A DNA stretch of 64,000 nucleotides from Treponema sp. UBA4873 (lineage in GTDB: Bacteria > Spirochaetota > Spirochaetia > Treponematales > Treponemataceae). Positions within the stretch are counted from its first letter, which is position 1, and the number at the start of each line of letters is the position of its first letter. The position numbers were made by a program, and so were the translations under genes. The stretch is taken from assembly GCA_002399405.1 (NCBI GenBank), contig DHDP01000019.1, positions 372,001-436,000 of the forward strand. The letters run 5' to 3'. This document shows positions 41,757-49,895 of the stretch, one piece after another. Below the pieces are notes generated by a model. The model saw only the letters and a list, made by a program, of their open reading frames with translations, was not told where the DNA came from and searched no databases.

Positions 41757-42953
41757 ATGAACAAACAACAAATTACCGACGACGAAGTTAAAAAGGCGCT
41801 TGCAGCCTGCGTTGAACAGGTCCGCCGTAACATTCCCGAATATACGAACAACTCGCAGAATCATTCAAGCGTAAACGGATTCTATCCGAAATGCGGAAAC
41901 ACGCAGTGGACGTGCGGATTCTGGCCGGGAGAATTGTGGCTTTCGTACGAGGCCTCGCACGAAACGTCTTTCAAAGACGCGGCGCTCGTCCACGTACAGA
42001 GTATGAAAAACCGGATCGGGAATAAAATCGAGGTGGAACATCACGACATGGGGTTTCTCTATTCTCCGTCGTGCGTGGCCGCATGGAAAATTACCGGAAA
42101 CGACGACGCGCGCGGTGCCGCACTTCTCGCCGCCGACCAGCTCATTCGCCGCTATCAGCCGAAAGGGCAGTTCATTCAGGCATGGGGAGCCATGGGGGAA
42201 CCGCAGAATTACCGGTACATTATAGACTGCCTTCTGAATACGCCGCTTCTGTACTGGGCTTCGCGCGAAACGGGCGATGAGAAATATGCCGACATTGCGC
42301 GGGCCCACACGCAGACCTGCATGAAGAATTCCATACGGCCGGACGGCTCCACTTATCACACGTTCTTCATGGACATCAGGACGGGAGCTCCGCTGCGCGG
42401 TGCAACGTGCCAGGGATACAGCGACGATTCCGTGTGGGCGCGCGGACAGTCATGGGGCGTATACGGTTCGGCGCTTGCATACCGGTACGACCCGCAGCCT
42501 GCGTATCTTGAATCGTTCCGCCGGACGCTGGAGTTTTTTCTTTCCAGGCTCCCGTCTGATTCGGTTCCGTACTGGGACATGATTTTCACCGATGCAAACG
42601 CCGTTCACGACGGTGAAACAGAACCGCGCGATTCTTCCAGCGCATCAATAGTCTGCTGCGGATTACTCGACATGGCTTCACGACTCAGGAAAACGGGCGC
42701 CGCGGAATATGCGGACGAAGTCAAAAAATATGAGCGGACGGCCCGCATCATCCTCAAGAGTCTTGCAGACAACTACGCTGTAAAGGACAGCTCGAAGGCA
42801 AACGGTCTTGTTCTCCACGGCACGTACAGCAAAAAATCACCATACAATACATGTACGCCGGAAGGCGTTGACGAATGCGTTTCATGGGGCGATTACTTTT
42901 ACATGGAAGCTCTCACAAGGCTGAGCAATCCCGGCTGGAATTTGTACTGGTAA
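41757..42953 (+). CDS. GH88 unsaturated glucuronyl hydrolase
   Basis: Removes the delta-4,5-unsaturated uronic acid from lyase-generated oligosaccharides in the cytoplasm, giving the keto acid handled by KduI/KduD. Its 398 residues form an alpha6/alpha6 barrel with 'TCGFWPGELWLSYE', 'EHHDMGFLYSPSCVAAW' (Asp97), 'NYRYIIDCLLNTPLLYWAS' (Asp157), 'GYSDDSVWARGQSWGVYG', 'EPRDSSSASIVCCGLLDMA' and 'CVSWGDYFYMEALTR'. The two Asp residues correspond to Asp88 and Asp149 of Bacillus UGL. No signal peptide. The gene is alone on the plus strand, facing a lyase operon. Typical for GH88; GH105 is less likely from the HDMGF and RGQSW motifs. Confidence 0.92.
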   Translation: MNKQQITDDEVKKALAACVEQVRRNIPEYTNNSQNHSSVNGFYPKCGNTQWTCGFWPGELWLSYEASHETSFKDAALVHVQSMKNRIGNKIEVEHHDMGFLYSPSCVAAWKITGNDDARGAALLAADQLIRRYQPKGQFIQAWGAMGEPQNYRYIIDCLLNTPLLYWASRETGDEKYADIARAHTQTCMKNSIRPDGSTYHTFFMDIRTGAPLRGATCQGYSDDSVWARGQSWGVYGSALAYRYDPQPAYLESFRRTLEFFLSRLPSDSVPYWDMIFTDANAVHDGETEPRDSSSASIVCCGLLDMASRLRKTGAAEYADEVKKYERTARIILKSLADNYAVKDSSKANGLVLHGTYSKKSPYNTCTPEGVDECVSWGDYFYMEALTRLSNPGWNLYW

Positions 42954-42957
42954 ATAA

Positions 42958-43743
42958 TCAGGCTTCCGTACCGAAGGTCTCTATCTGGGTCAGAGCGGGG
43001 AACGGAGATTCGTCCTCCGCTTTTATCAGATGATGCAGAACGAGCTCCGTTACCGTGCGCGGTTCGAACGAGAACTTCTGCGCGCTCCCCGTCTTCTGCA
43101 GCGGAACCGTCATCGTGCCGCCGTCCGAAAACGTAACGTCCGCGGATTTCCACCATGAGTCGTGCGGAAAATCGGCGCGGAGATAAAGCGTTACGGACTG
43201 AAGAACAACGCTGCGTCCGAATTCGAGACGAAATTCCGCATCGGGATTTCTGTTTATGCCCCAACTTGAGTACGGCCACTCGCCGTGGAATGTATTCGCA
43301 ACAAGACCGTCCACGGCGTTGCGGGAAGCAAACACCGACTCGCCGCGCGTTTCGACGTTCGCGGACGTATGAGGAAAGAGCGTCATGTTTTCGTGACAGT
43401 CGTACGGATTAAACGCAAGGTTGCGCGGCGTTTTTATTTCCGTCGCAGCCGCCTGCCTCATATACAGATAGTGCCTGCTGCCGGAAAAACTTTTCGGATT
43501 ATACGACATCTTATGTTCGTTGAACGGTACGGGCAGTACGAACGGGCCTGTAAGATACAGCAGCGCCGTATCCATACAGTCGTCGAGTTTCACTGCCGCG
43601 AAAACATTCTTTTCACTGCACGAAATTCTGATTTTATCTCCGTCGGCGTATTCGCCGTCGTATACAGCGAATACCTCGCCGCCGCCCGAGCGCGAAAAAA
43701 GCACCGCATCAGTGCGGTCAATAATTTCAATTCTGAATTCCAT
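42958..43743 (-). CDS. Discoidin-like protein of unknown function in the uronate operon
   Basis: 261 residues from the ATG at 43743 (after AGGGGG). It has no signal peptide and so is cytoplasmic. The N-terminal half has a small beta domain ('VFAVYDGEYADGDKIRISC', 'GPFVLPVPFNEHKMSYNPKS'); the C-terminal half resembles an F5/8 type C fold ('RNAVDGLVANTFHGEWPYSS', 'AEFRLEFGRSVVLQSVTLYL'). No catalytic motif is recognised. It is the last gene of the kdgK-lyase-lyase transcript and converges on GH88 with a 4-base gap. A cytoplasmic carbohydrate-binding helper of the lyases is possible. Confidence 0.8.
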   Translation of the reverse strand: MEFRIEIIDRTDAVLFSRSGGGEVFAVYDGEYADGDKIRISCSEKNVFAAVKLDDCMDTALLYLTGPFVLPVPFNEHKMSYNPKSFSGSRHYLYMRQAAATEIKTPRNLAFNPYDCHENMTLFPHTSANVETRGESVFASRNAVDGLVANTFHGEWPYSSWGINRNPDAEFRLEFGRSVVLQSVTLYLRADFPHDSWWKSADVTFSDGGTMTVPLQKTGSAQKFSFEPRTVTELVLHHLIKAEDESPFPALTQIETFGTEA

Positions 43744-43755
43744 AAAATCCCCCTG

Positions 43756-43838
43756 CAAAAAGCCAACAAACCTTCACTTCGTTTCTAATACGCGATTCAT
43801 GATTGCCGCGCAACTGCCCGCAATCATCCATTCCTCTG
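43756..43838. repeat. Dispersed two-hairpin intergenic repeat, copy B
   Basis: Aligns with copy A along its length. The second hairpin is perfect here: ATGATTGC / GCAATCAT (43799-43806 with 43820-43827). The first hairpin is degraded. It lies between two co-directional operon genes. Confidence 0.65.
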
Positions 43839-43841
43839 CAA

Positions 43842-45746
43842 TCAGCGGAATAAAATTGTTAATTCATCAGAGAAGGAAACGAGCAGCCGGTATATCGTGT
43901 CGGGCCATGCAATACGCAGCCGCGGATCGGTCACGGGTACCGTCTCCACCGCAGTTTTTACACCGCCCGATTCCGGTATAAGCGTAATTGTCCCGAGCGA
44001 TCCCGCCGGTATCTCCGTCTGACCGGCTGATTGCAGTTCCGGTTTCTCGCAAAGGATAAGCGACAGCTGCACTGGCGGAATTCCGCTGCCGGGTAAAGTA
44101 CGTTCCGCGGCAGGATTCATTGTGCACGTGTCGTGCAGGCGCACCGTGCCGTCGTCAGAAAAGGAAACTTCTCTCACATACGACGAAAGATGCGCCTCCG
44201 CAGGATACGCGCCTGCAATATCCATGCGTATCCTGCCGTCGCTGCATTCAACTGCGCGGGCGGCATATTCTTTCCCGTCCTTCTGCATAACGCCGTTTAT
44301 CGTCGGCAGGTTGTGCCATGCCGACTGCATCGTCCATATATCATACCGGTCGCGGGAGAACGTCTTTTTCGTATAGCTCTCGACTCCGAGGTCGATGATG
44401 AACGGACGTCCGTTTTTGTACAGGATGATGCTGCCTGTATCGTTGTGATTGTGACTGTCGCCGTTGCACCCGGCTTTTACGGCTAGCGTATACTGCCCGG
44501 TCTGCATAATATACACTCCGGTGCTTTCGTACCTGATATTTTTTCGTACCGGAGCATCAGGGGCTGTTCCCTTTTCCACGGTAAATTTATCAATTTCGTC
44601 CGCGGTAAAAAGCGATTGCAGCAGGTAGTAAATATTAGAGCAGCTCAGAGAATCGGCCGTGCAGCCGAGCAGTTTTTCCCGCACGGTTGATTTTTTCCAC
44701 TCGTCCGCCGCAAATCCGCAGAGCGGAATACTGTGCACACGCTTTCCGAACAGATATTCCCGGACGCCGCTTTTACCCGCGACGGGAGAACAGTCGGAAA
44801 AATTAATATAATAACTGCTTTCCGGAACGTGCATGTTCATGATGTATTCCGCGATGTTGCGGATCTTTTTAACGGAAAACACAGATCCAAACCCGCTGTC
44901 CGCTGCCTGCGCAAGGATATCGGCCGCGTTGAACAGGCAGAGTCCCGCATGACGGTAATACTCGGCGCCTTCGCTGCAACAGCCGTCGTCTCCGTAATCC
45001 TTGAGGAAACAGTCGAGGCTGTACAACGCCTGATTAATAATCCGATGCCGGTCGGCATTTCCGCACGGCGTCAGAAACGCTGCGAGCAGCACGTTCTGCG
45101 TGCACCAGGGCGTCCAGTTGCACATCGGTTCGTCGCCGTTCCCCATCCACCAGAAATGTTCCGTCAGATACGGCGCGACGATTCGCACCGTTATTTCTTT
45201 TTCAATACGGCAGCATATGACCGGCGAAACGGCGTCGAGTTCGCTTTTTAACAAATAATAAATAACCGCGAGCTGCGCACCGGTCTCGCATGCAAAAAGA
45301 TCGATAACCGGTCTGCGGCTGTCGGGAAGCGGCAGCTGCGGCGTATCGCGGGCATATGAATTGTGCGGCGGCAGCTGCCAGCCTGATTCTTCACAGAGAA
45401 GAAAAACGCCGTCGATTATGTCGTCGACAAACCGGCCCTCATGCTCAATGCATTCCGCAAGCACCAGCAGCGTAAGCCTGTTCCGCCGTTTAAAATATCT
45501 GTCTTCAAAGCGGACGCGGTTTCCCGTCCGCGAAAACAGCAGATAATCGGAAGCCAGAAGGGCGGGCCACTGCTCCTTCCCTGAAAGAAAACTCTGCACC
45601 TTTTCGCCTTCCGTGAGCACGGCGTCCCGGAGATACCGGGGTATTTTCCGCCAGTAATCGCGGTCTGAAGCCTGTGCAAACGGTGAAAAGCCTGCAAGTT
45701 TTTCAGGTATGTTCCGACTGTATTGTTCAAAGAGCGTATCCGGCAT
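43842..45746 (-). CDS. Heparinase II/III-type polysaccharide lyase, cytoplasmic
   Basis: 634 residues from the ATG at 45746 (after CAGGAG); an in-frame start 17 codons earlier would add a basic tail inside the upstream gene's end. The N-terminal alpha toroid ('YLRDAVLTEGEKVQSFL', 'NWTPWCTQNVLLAAF', 'DGCCSEGAEYYRHAG') is followed by the Hepar_II_III beta sandwich ('AVKAGCNGDSHNHNDTGSII', 'PFIIDLGVESYT'). The 'N.D.HNHND' His/Asn motif and 'EGAEYYRHAG' are the usual active-site pieces. No signal peptide, so it acts on imported oligosaccharides. It pairs with another lyase of the same fold. Substrate (glycosaminoglycan, alginate-like or other uronide) is not resolved. Confidence 0.85.
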   Translation of the reverse strand: MPDTLFEQYSRNIPEKLAGFSPFAQASDRDYWRKIPRYLRDAVLTEGEKVQSFLSGKEQWPALLASDYLLFSRTGNRVRFEDRYFKRRNRLTLLVLAECIEHEGRFVDDIIDGVFLLCEESGWQLPPHNSYARDTPQLPLPDSRRPVIDLFACETGAQLAVIYYLLKSELDAVSPVICCRIEKEITVRIVAPYLTEHFWWMGNGDEPMCNWTPWCTQNVLLAAFLTPCGNADRHRIINQALYSLDCFLKDYGDDGCCSEGAEYYRHAGLCLFNAADILAQAADSGFGSVFSVKKIRNIAEYIMNMHVPESSYYINFSDCSPVAGKSGVREYLFGKRVHSIPLCGFAADEWKKSTVREKLLGCTADSLSCSNIYYLLQSLFTADEIDKFTVEKGTAPDAPVRKNIRYESTGVYIMQTGQYTLAVKAGCNGDSHNHNDTGSIILYKNGRPFIIDLGVESYTKKTFSRDRYDIWTMQSAWHNLPTINGVMQKDGKEYAARAVECSDGRIRMDIAGAYPAEAHLSSYVREVSFSDDGTVRLHDTCTMNPAAERTLPGSGIPPVQLSLILCEKPELQSAGQTEIPAGSLGTITLIPESGGVKTAVETVPVTDPRLRIAWPDTIYRLLVSFSDELTILFR

Positions 45747-45793
45747 TCTTTTACTCCTGTAAAAAACCGGGCGGAACCTGTCCGTCCGCCGTT

Positions 45794-47815
45794 TCACACA
45801 ACGAGCATCGTGCCCGTTTCGTTCTCTCCCTCGGAAATCTCGAACACCGTAACGTTTCCGAAACCGGTGCAGCCCTCCGCGCGGAACGTGTCGGTGGGCG
45901 ACGCGTATTCCTCGTGCGCAATGACGACGAGACAGCTGCGTCCGCCCTTCGTTACTTTCAGCGCCTGAATCTGCGAACCCGAGAACACCGTGTTCTTAAA
46001 ATTCGATTTAACCGGTACAAGTTCAACCTGCACGCTGCAGAAAGCCGAGTCCGGACTGTTTACGGAAATAACGGAAAAGAGACAGCTGAACCCGGTAGCG
46101 CTCCACTCCGTCTTCAACGTACTGTTCTCGTCGTATGCGTTGTAATGGCGGGACATTTTAGTCTTACTGATTCCGGTCCTGTGCGGCACGCTTCCGGCGA
46201 ACACGACTTCCGTATTGTTTCTGCTGCTCATATACCGGAAACGGTTCTCATCATCCTTAACAAGATTTCCCCGGTAGTTGCCGTGGAGCAGATTCTCATA
46301 CGAATGACTGCCGGCCGTGTACATCTCATCGGCGATAATAAAAATATCGGGCTTAATATACACAACGCGCCTGTTCGCAAAGACTCCGGCAGTATCCATG
46401 AATCCGAGATGACCGCCTTCCGCATATGCGTACCGTGCGGTATCCTTACAGACGCGGTTTACTGCACGGTCAAGATGGCCGCACTCCCAGCTGTCCCTGT
46501 ACGTGTAACAACACCTGCCGTCGACAAGGCAGGTGTTGTGCGCGGAACCGTCCTTGAATTCGAACCGTTCGGGTTTATTAACGTACGTATACCGGCCCGC
46601 ATCGACAAATATGTCCTCTCCGTTCGCGTACAGGTCTATGTGCAGCTGGTCCGAGTGACCGTGGCCGGCGCCGAGCGTGCCGCAGTGAAAATGGAAAAAC
46701 ACGGCGCCGTCGTCGTATCCGGAACGGAAGTAGAAGTTGCCGCTTGCCGGAAGCTGCTGCGTGAGACTTTCAGGATGACGCGGCTCCATTCCGTCGTACA
46801 AACCGGCACATTCCGCGCCGACGTCCCACGCGCTGTCGAAGTCGAGTCTTTCGTATCCGCCGCCTTTCAGCACCGGATCGTTGAAAACGCAGGCTGCCGT
46901 CGTCGTAATGTCGCGCACGTCAATTTCGTCGCTGTCGCCCATCGAAAGTTCGCAGCCGTCGGGCTTCTGCCAGACGACGTTTACGAGGGCCATTTTATGC
47001 ACTTTGTCAATAAAATCTTCAGTCAGCCGTATGTTGTTCCGCCGGGCGAGAATGAGAACGTCGAGATAATCGTGCGTCACTTCGTTGTGATACATCGGGC
47101 TCTGTTCCCACTGGACGCCGTCGTCGTAAATCTGAATGCCGAGCTCCGCGGTGAGCCTGCGCAGCGCTTCTGCGGTGTACGCTGCGGTGCGTTCGGTTTC
47201 GGGAAGCATGACGCCGGCCATGAACAGCCCGTGGTTCGCAAGCACGCCCCAGTTGCTCATCAGGTTGAAGCTGTTCCACACCGTCATAAGAAATTCGGCG
47301 TGCTCAGTCACACTCGCGGTAAATTTATCCATGACGTCGTCGGTGATTGCGGGACTTCCCTTAAAATAACACATCGCCTTGAGCCAGTATTCAAGACGGA
47401 GCCCCGTTTCTATCGTGCGCCACGCTTTTTCATTCGCGGGATCGCCGCGCGGCACAGAATCAATCCAGCCGGTAAGCTGGGCTGCGAACGCATCCGCATA
47501 CTTTTCATTTTTCGTGACGGCGTAAGCCTGCCCCAGACATATCCAGAAGCGCATGCGGTTGAATGCATAAATAAATTCAGGATCGTCGCCCGGCTGATAC
47601 AGCCAGTCTATTTTTCCGGTGAAGACGACGGATTTCGTCGTCTGCTCCATATCCCAGCGCAGGTCGAACTTGAACGACTGATTCACCGTCTCGTCCGCAA
47701 TGCGGATAACGTGCGCCAGTTCTTCCGCGCAATTATTTTTAACATATTCCGCAGTCAAATCACGGTCAGCAAAAAAGAATTTCCTGTTACCGTTAAAAAA
47801 CAAATCAGCTTTCAT
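45794..47815 (-). CDS. Heparinase II/III-type polysaccharide lyase, cytoplasmic
   Basis: 673 residues, no signal peptide. The alpha-barrel part has 'FNRMRFWICLGQAYAV', 'AWRTIETGLRLEYWLKAMCY', 'NWGVLANHGLFMAGV' and 'DDGVQWEQSPMYHNEVTHDY'; the beta sandwich has 'FHCGTLGAGHGHSDQLHIDL' and 'EDIFVDAGRYTYVN'. These match PL12/PL15/PL21-like heparinase II/III proteins, with likely catalytic Tyr (MYHNE) and His (HGHSD). It differs clearly from the lyase at 43842, which suggests sequential action on distinct linkages. Upstream is kdgK, 46 bases away across repeat copy C. Family placement firm, substrate open. Confidence 0.87.
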   Translation of the reverse strand: MKADLFFNGNRKFFFADRDLTAEYVKNNCAEELAHVIRIADETVNQSFKFDLRWDMEQTTKSVVFTGKIDWLYQPGDDPEFIYAFNRMRFWICLGQAYAVTKNEKYADAFAAQLTGWIDSVPRGDPANEKAWRTIETGLRLEYWLKAMCYFKGSPAITDDVMDKFTASVTEHAEFLMTVWNSFNLMSNWGVLANHGLFMAGVMLPETERTAAYTAEALRRLTAELGIQIYDDGVQWEQSPMYHNEVTHDYLDVLILARRNNIRLTEDFIDKVHKMALVNVVWQKPDGCELSMGDSDEIDVRDITTTAACVFNDPVLKGGGYERLDFDSAWDVGAECAGLYDGMEPRHPESLTQQLPASGNFYFRSGYDDGAVFFHFHCGTLGAGHGHSDQLHIDLYANGEDIFVDAGRYTYVNKPERFEFKDGSAHNTCLVDGRCCYTYRDSWECGHLDRAVNRVCKDTARYAYAEGGHLGFMDTAGVFANRRVVYIKPDIFIIADEMYTAGSHSYENLLHGNYRGNLVKDDENRFRYMSSRNNTEVVFAGSVPHRTGISKTKMSRHYNAYDENSTLKTEWSATGFSCLFSVISVNSPDSAFCSVQVELVPVKSNFKNTVFSGSQIQALKVTKGGRSCLVVIAHEEYASPTDTFRAEGCTGFGNVTVFEISEGENETGTMLVV

Positions 47816-47826
47816 ACACAGCCTCT

Positions 47827-47860
47827 ATAAAAAGTCGACAGAGTTTCGCTTTGTTTTCAA
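47827..47860. repeat. Dispersed intergenic repeat, partial copy C
   Basis: 34 bases matching the first part of copy A (ATAAAAAGTC...GCTTTGTTTTCAA), including the first hairpin with wobble. It lacks the second hairpin. It fills the gap between kdgK and the lyase gene. Confidence 0.6.
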
Positions 47861-47861
47861 C

Positions 47862-48896
47862 TCACCGCTGAATTCTGTTCGAGTCTCCGCATTTCACAAG
47901 CCGTTCAACTTCCTCCCGGCTCAGAATCGCAACGTCGCCCGGAATCGTGTGCTTGAGACACGCAGCGGCGGCGGCAAAATCGAGCGCATCCTTTCCGTCG
48001 GAATAATTCAAAAGACCGTAAATAAGACCCGCGGAAAAAGCGTCTCCGGCACCGACCCTGTCGACGATGTTCTCAAGGTGATATTTCCGCGACACGAAAA
48101 AATTTCCGACGCTGTCGTACAGAACCGCGGAAAAATCATTTATATCCGACGTATAAGTTCTGCGCCGGGTAAGCGCCACGACGGAAACATTCGGATACGC
48201 ATCCTTTACATTTTCGGAAAGTTTCCGGAAATAATCGTCGGGCAGGCCTTCCCTGGACGTGTCGCAGCCGGGAACAGTAATATCGAGGCAGAGACGTATG
48301 TGTTCCTCGTTCGCAATCAGCACGTCGACATAGTTCATCAGCTCCTTTATGACAGCCGAAGCGCTTCTGCCGTCGTTCCACAGTTTGCGGCGGTAGTTCA
48401 CGTCGAGCGAAACAACAAGTCCCGCTTCTTTCGCGGCTTTCAGGGCTTCAATGCAGACAGCGCCGGCGTTTTCCGAAATCGCGGGCGTAATTCCGCTCAG
48501 GTGGAACCATCGGGCGCCTTTAAAAATGTCTGACCAGTTATAATCGGATGGAGACGTGCGCGCCACGCAGCTGTCAGCGCGGTCATAAATAATATTCGAC
48601 GGCCGCTGATACGCTCCCGTTTCCAGGAAATATATTCCCAGCCGTCCCTGTTTCCGTTTTACGGACGAAGTATCCACATTATATTTTTTCAGCTCTGAAA
48701 CGACCGCGTCTCCGACGGCATTGTCCGGAACGGCAGTTACGAAAGATGCGCTCTGCCCGAACAGAGACAGCGCAGAAACAACGTTCGCCTCGCTTCCGCC
48801 GAACGTCGCTTCAAGCGCATTCGACTGAAAAAAACGCTCGTGACCAGGAGTTTTTAAACGAAGCAGAATTTCACCGAAACTTACGACACTTTGCAT
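47862..48896 (-). CDS. kdgK: 2-keto-3-deoxygluconate kinase
   Basis: Phosphorylates 2-keto-3-deoxygluconate to KDPG, the substrate of the fused aldolase at 40647. 344-residue PfkB fold: 'GSEANVVSALSLFG' N-terminal substrate motif, 'LSGITPAISENAG', 'DVNYRRKLWND', 'LIANEEHIRLCL' and the anion-hole/catalytic 'RVGAGDAFSAGLIYGLL' near residue 275. First gene of the minus-strand lyase operon; its promoter TTGACA-17-TATACT (48930-48958) has a TTTTGATAT half-site inside the spacer. Divergent from kduD. Confidence 0.9.
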   Translation of the reverse strand: MQSVVSFGEILLRLKTPGHERFFQSNALEATFGGSEANVVSALSLFGQSASFVTAVPDNAVGDAVVSELKKYNVDTSSVKRKQGRLGIYFLETGAYQRPSNIIYDRADSCVARTSPSDYNWSDIFKGARWFHLSGITPAISENAGAVCIEALKAAKEAGLVVSLDVNYRRKLWNDGRSASAVIKELMNYVDVLIANEEHIRLCLDITVPGCDTSREGLPDDYFRKLSENVKDAYPNVSVVALTRRRTYTSDINDFSAVLYDSVGNFFVSRKYHLENIVDRVGAGDAFSAGLIYGLLNYSDGKDALDFAAAAACLKHTIPGDVAILSREEVERLVKCGDSNRIQR

Positions 48897-48929
48897 AAAA
48901 CAGCAGGCTCCTTACATTTCAGTATAATC

Positions 48930-48958
48930 AGTATAAATAACCGCTTTTGATATGTCAA
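48930..48958 (-). promoter_or_regulatory. Promoter of the kdgK-lyase operon
   Basis: Minus strand TTGACA (48953-48958), 17 bases, TATACT (48930-48935). Confidence 0.75.
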
Positions 48959-48995
48959 TTTATTTTTGATATTATATCATGTTTTTAATATCAAA
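48945..48995. promoter_or_regulatory. Operator region with three TTTGATAT half-sites
   Basis: Half-sites TTTTGATAT (48945-48953), TTTGATATT (48965-48973) and inverted AATATCAAA (48987-48995). The middle site extends to the near-perfect palindrome TGATAT-T-ATATCA (48967-48979). They overlap the kdgK promoter spacer and abut the kduD -35, as expected for a repressor of both. The GntR regulator at 49896 is the natural candidate. Confidence 0.65.
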
Positions 48996-48997
48996 TA

Positions 48998-49026
48998 TTT
49001 ACAAAAAGATGAAAATGCCCTATATT
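48998..49026 (+). promoter_or_regulatory. Promoter of the kduD-gntR-kduI operon
   Basis: TTTACA (48998-49003), 17 bases, TATATT (49021-49026), about 42 bases ahead of the kduD ATG. Confidence 0.7.
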
Positions 49027-49074
49027 ACTATTGTATTGATCAGAAAGTTTCATCCTGATTCGGGAGGTCGTACT

Positions 49075-49878
49075 ATGGATTTTAATCGGTGTTTTTCTTT
49101 ACAGGGAAAAGTCGCATGGGTTACGGGAGCGTCGCACGGCATCGGATTCGCCATCGCCTCGGCATTGTCCGCAGCCGGCGCACGGATTGCATTCAACAGC
49201 CACAACCGGGAAAGCGTGGACGAGGGGCTCGCGGCGTATAAAGCTGCGGGCATCGACGTAAAAGGATATGTGTGCGACGTCCGCAGCGAGGAAGACGTCG
49301 ACGAAACAGTCAAAAAAATAAACAACGACCTCGGCGTCGTCGACATACTCGTAAACAACGCGGGAATGATAAAGCGCATTCCCATGACGGAGATGACCGC
49401 CGCGGAATTCAGGGAAGTAGTCGACGTCGATTTGAACGCGCCTTTTATCGTTTCAAAAGCGGTTATTCCGCAGATGATAAAAAAAGGCCACGGAAAAATC
49501 ATCAACATCTGCTCCATGATGAGCGAACTCGGACGTGAAACCGTAAGCGCGTATGCGGCCGCAAAAGGCGGACTCAAAATGCTTACGCGCAACATCTGCA
49601 GCGAATACGGGAAATACAATATTCAGTGCAACGGAATCGGACCGGGATATATCGCAACGTCGCAGACAGCTCCGCTGAGAGAGCGGAAGAGCGACGGTTC
49701 CCGTCACCCGTTCGACTCGTTCATCATCAGCAAAACACCGGCTGAACGATGGGGAACGCCGGAGGACCTTGAAGGCCCCGCGGTTTTTCTTGCAAGCGAC
49801 GCGTCGAACTTCGTAAACGGGCATATACTGTATGTGGACGGAGGCATTCTCGCGTACATCGGGAAGCAGCCGAATTAA
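49075..49878 (+). CDS. kduD: 2-keto-3-deoxygluconate dehydrogenase (KduD-type SDR)
   Basis: Reduces 2,5-diketo-3-deoxygluconate to 2-keto-3-deoxygluconate with NAD(P)H. Start at the ATG 49075 ('MDFNRCFSLQGKV', after GGGAGG), not at an in-frame ATG 32 codons upstream that overlaps the promoter. 267 residues, classical SDR: 'VTGASHGIGFAIA' (TGxxxGxG), 'NNAGMIKR', 'SAYAAAKGG' (Tyr-x3-Lys), 'VNGHILYVDGG'. 'MIKR' after NNAG and the close are typical of KduD/gluconate 5-dehydrogenases. First gene of an operon with the GntR regulator and kduI. Confidence 0.92.
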   Translation: MDFNRCFSLQGKVAWVTGASHGIGFAIASALSAAGARIAFNSHNRESVDEGLAAYKAAGIDVKGYVCDVRSEEDVDETVKKINNDLGVVDILVNNAGMIKRIPMTEMTAAEFREVVDVDLNAPFIVSKAVIPQMIKKGHGKIINICSMMSELGRETVSAYAAAKGGLKMLTRNICSEYGKYNIQCNGIGPGYIATSQTAPLRERKSDGSRHPFDSFIISKTPAERWGTPEDLEGPAVFLASDASNFVNGHILYVDGGILAYIGKQPN

Positions 49879-49895
49879 TAATTAAAGGAAATAGT

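Noticed and set aside
45674..47830. Plus-strand open frame of 718 codons
   Set aside because: It lies antisense to the well-supported heparinase-type lyase. Its translation is rich in Arg, Val and His with no family motif, as expected for the complement of a GC-biased third-codon gene.
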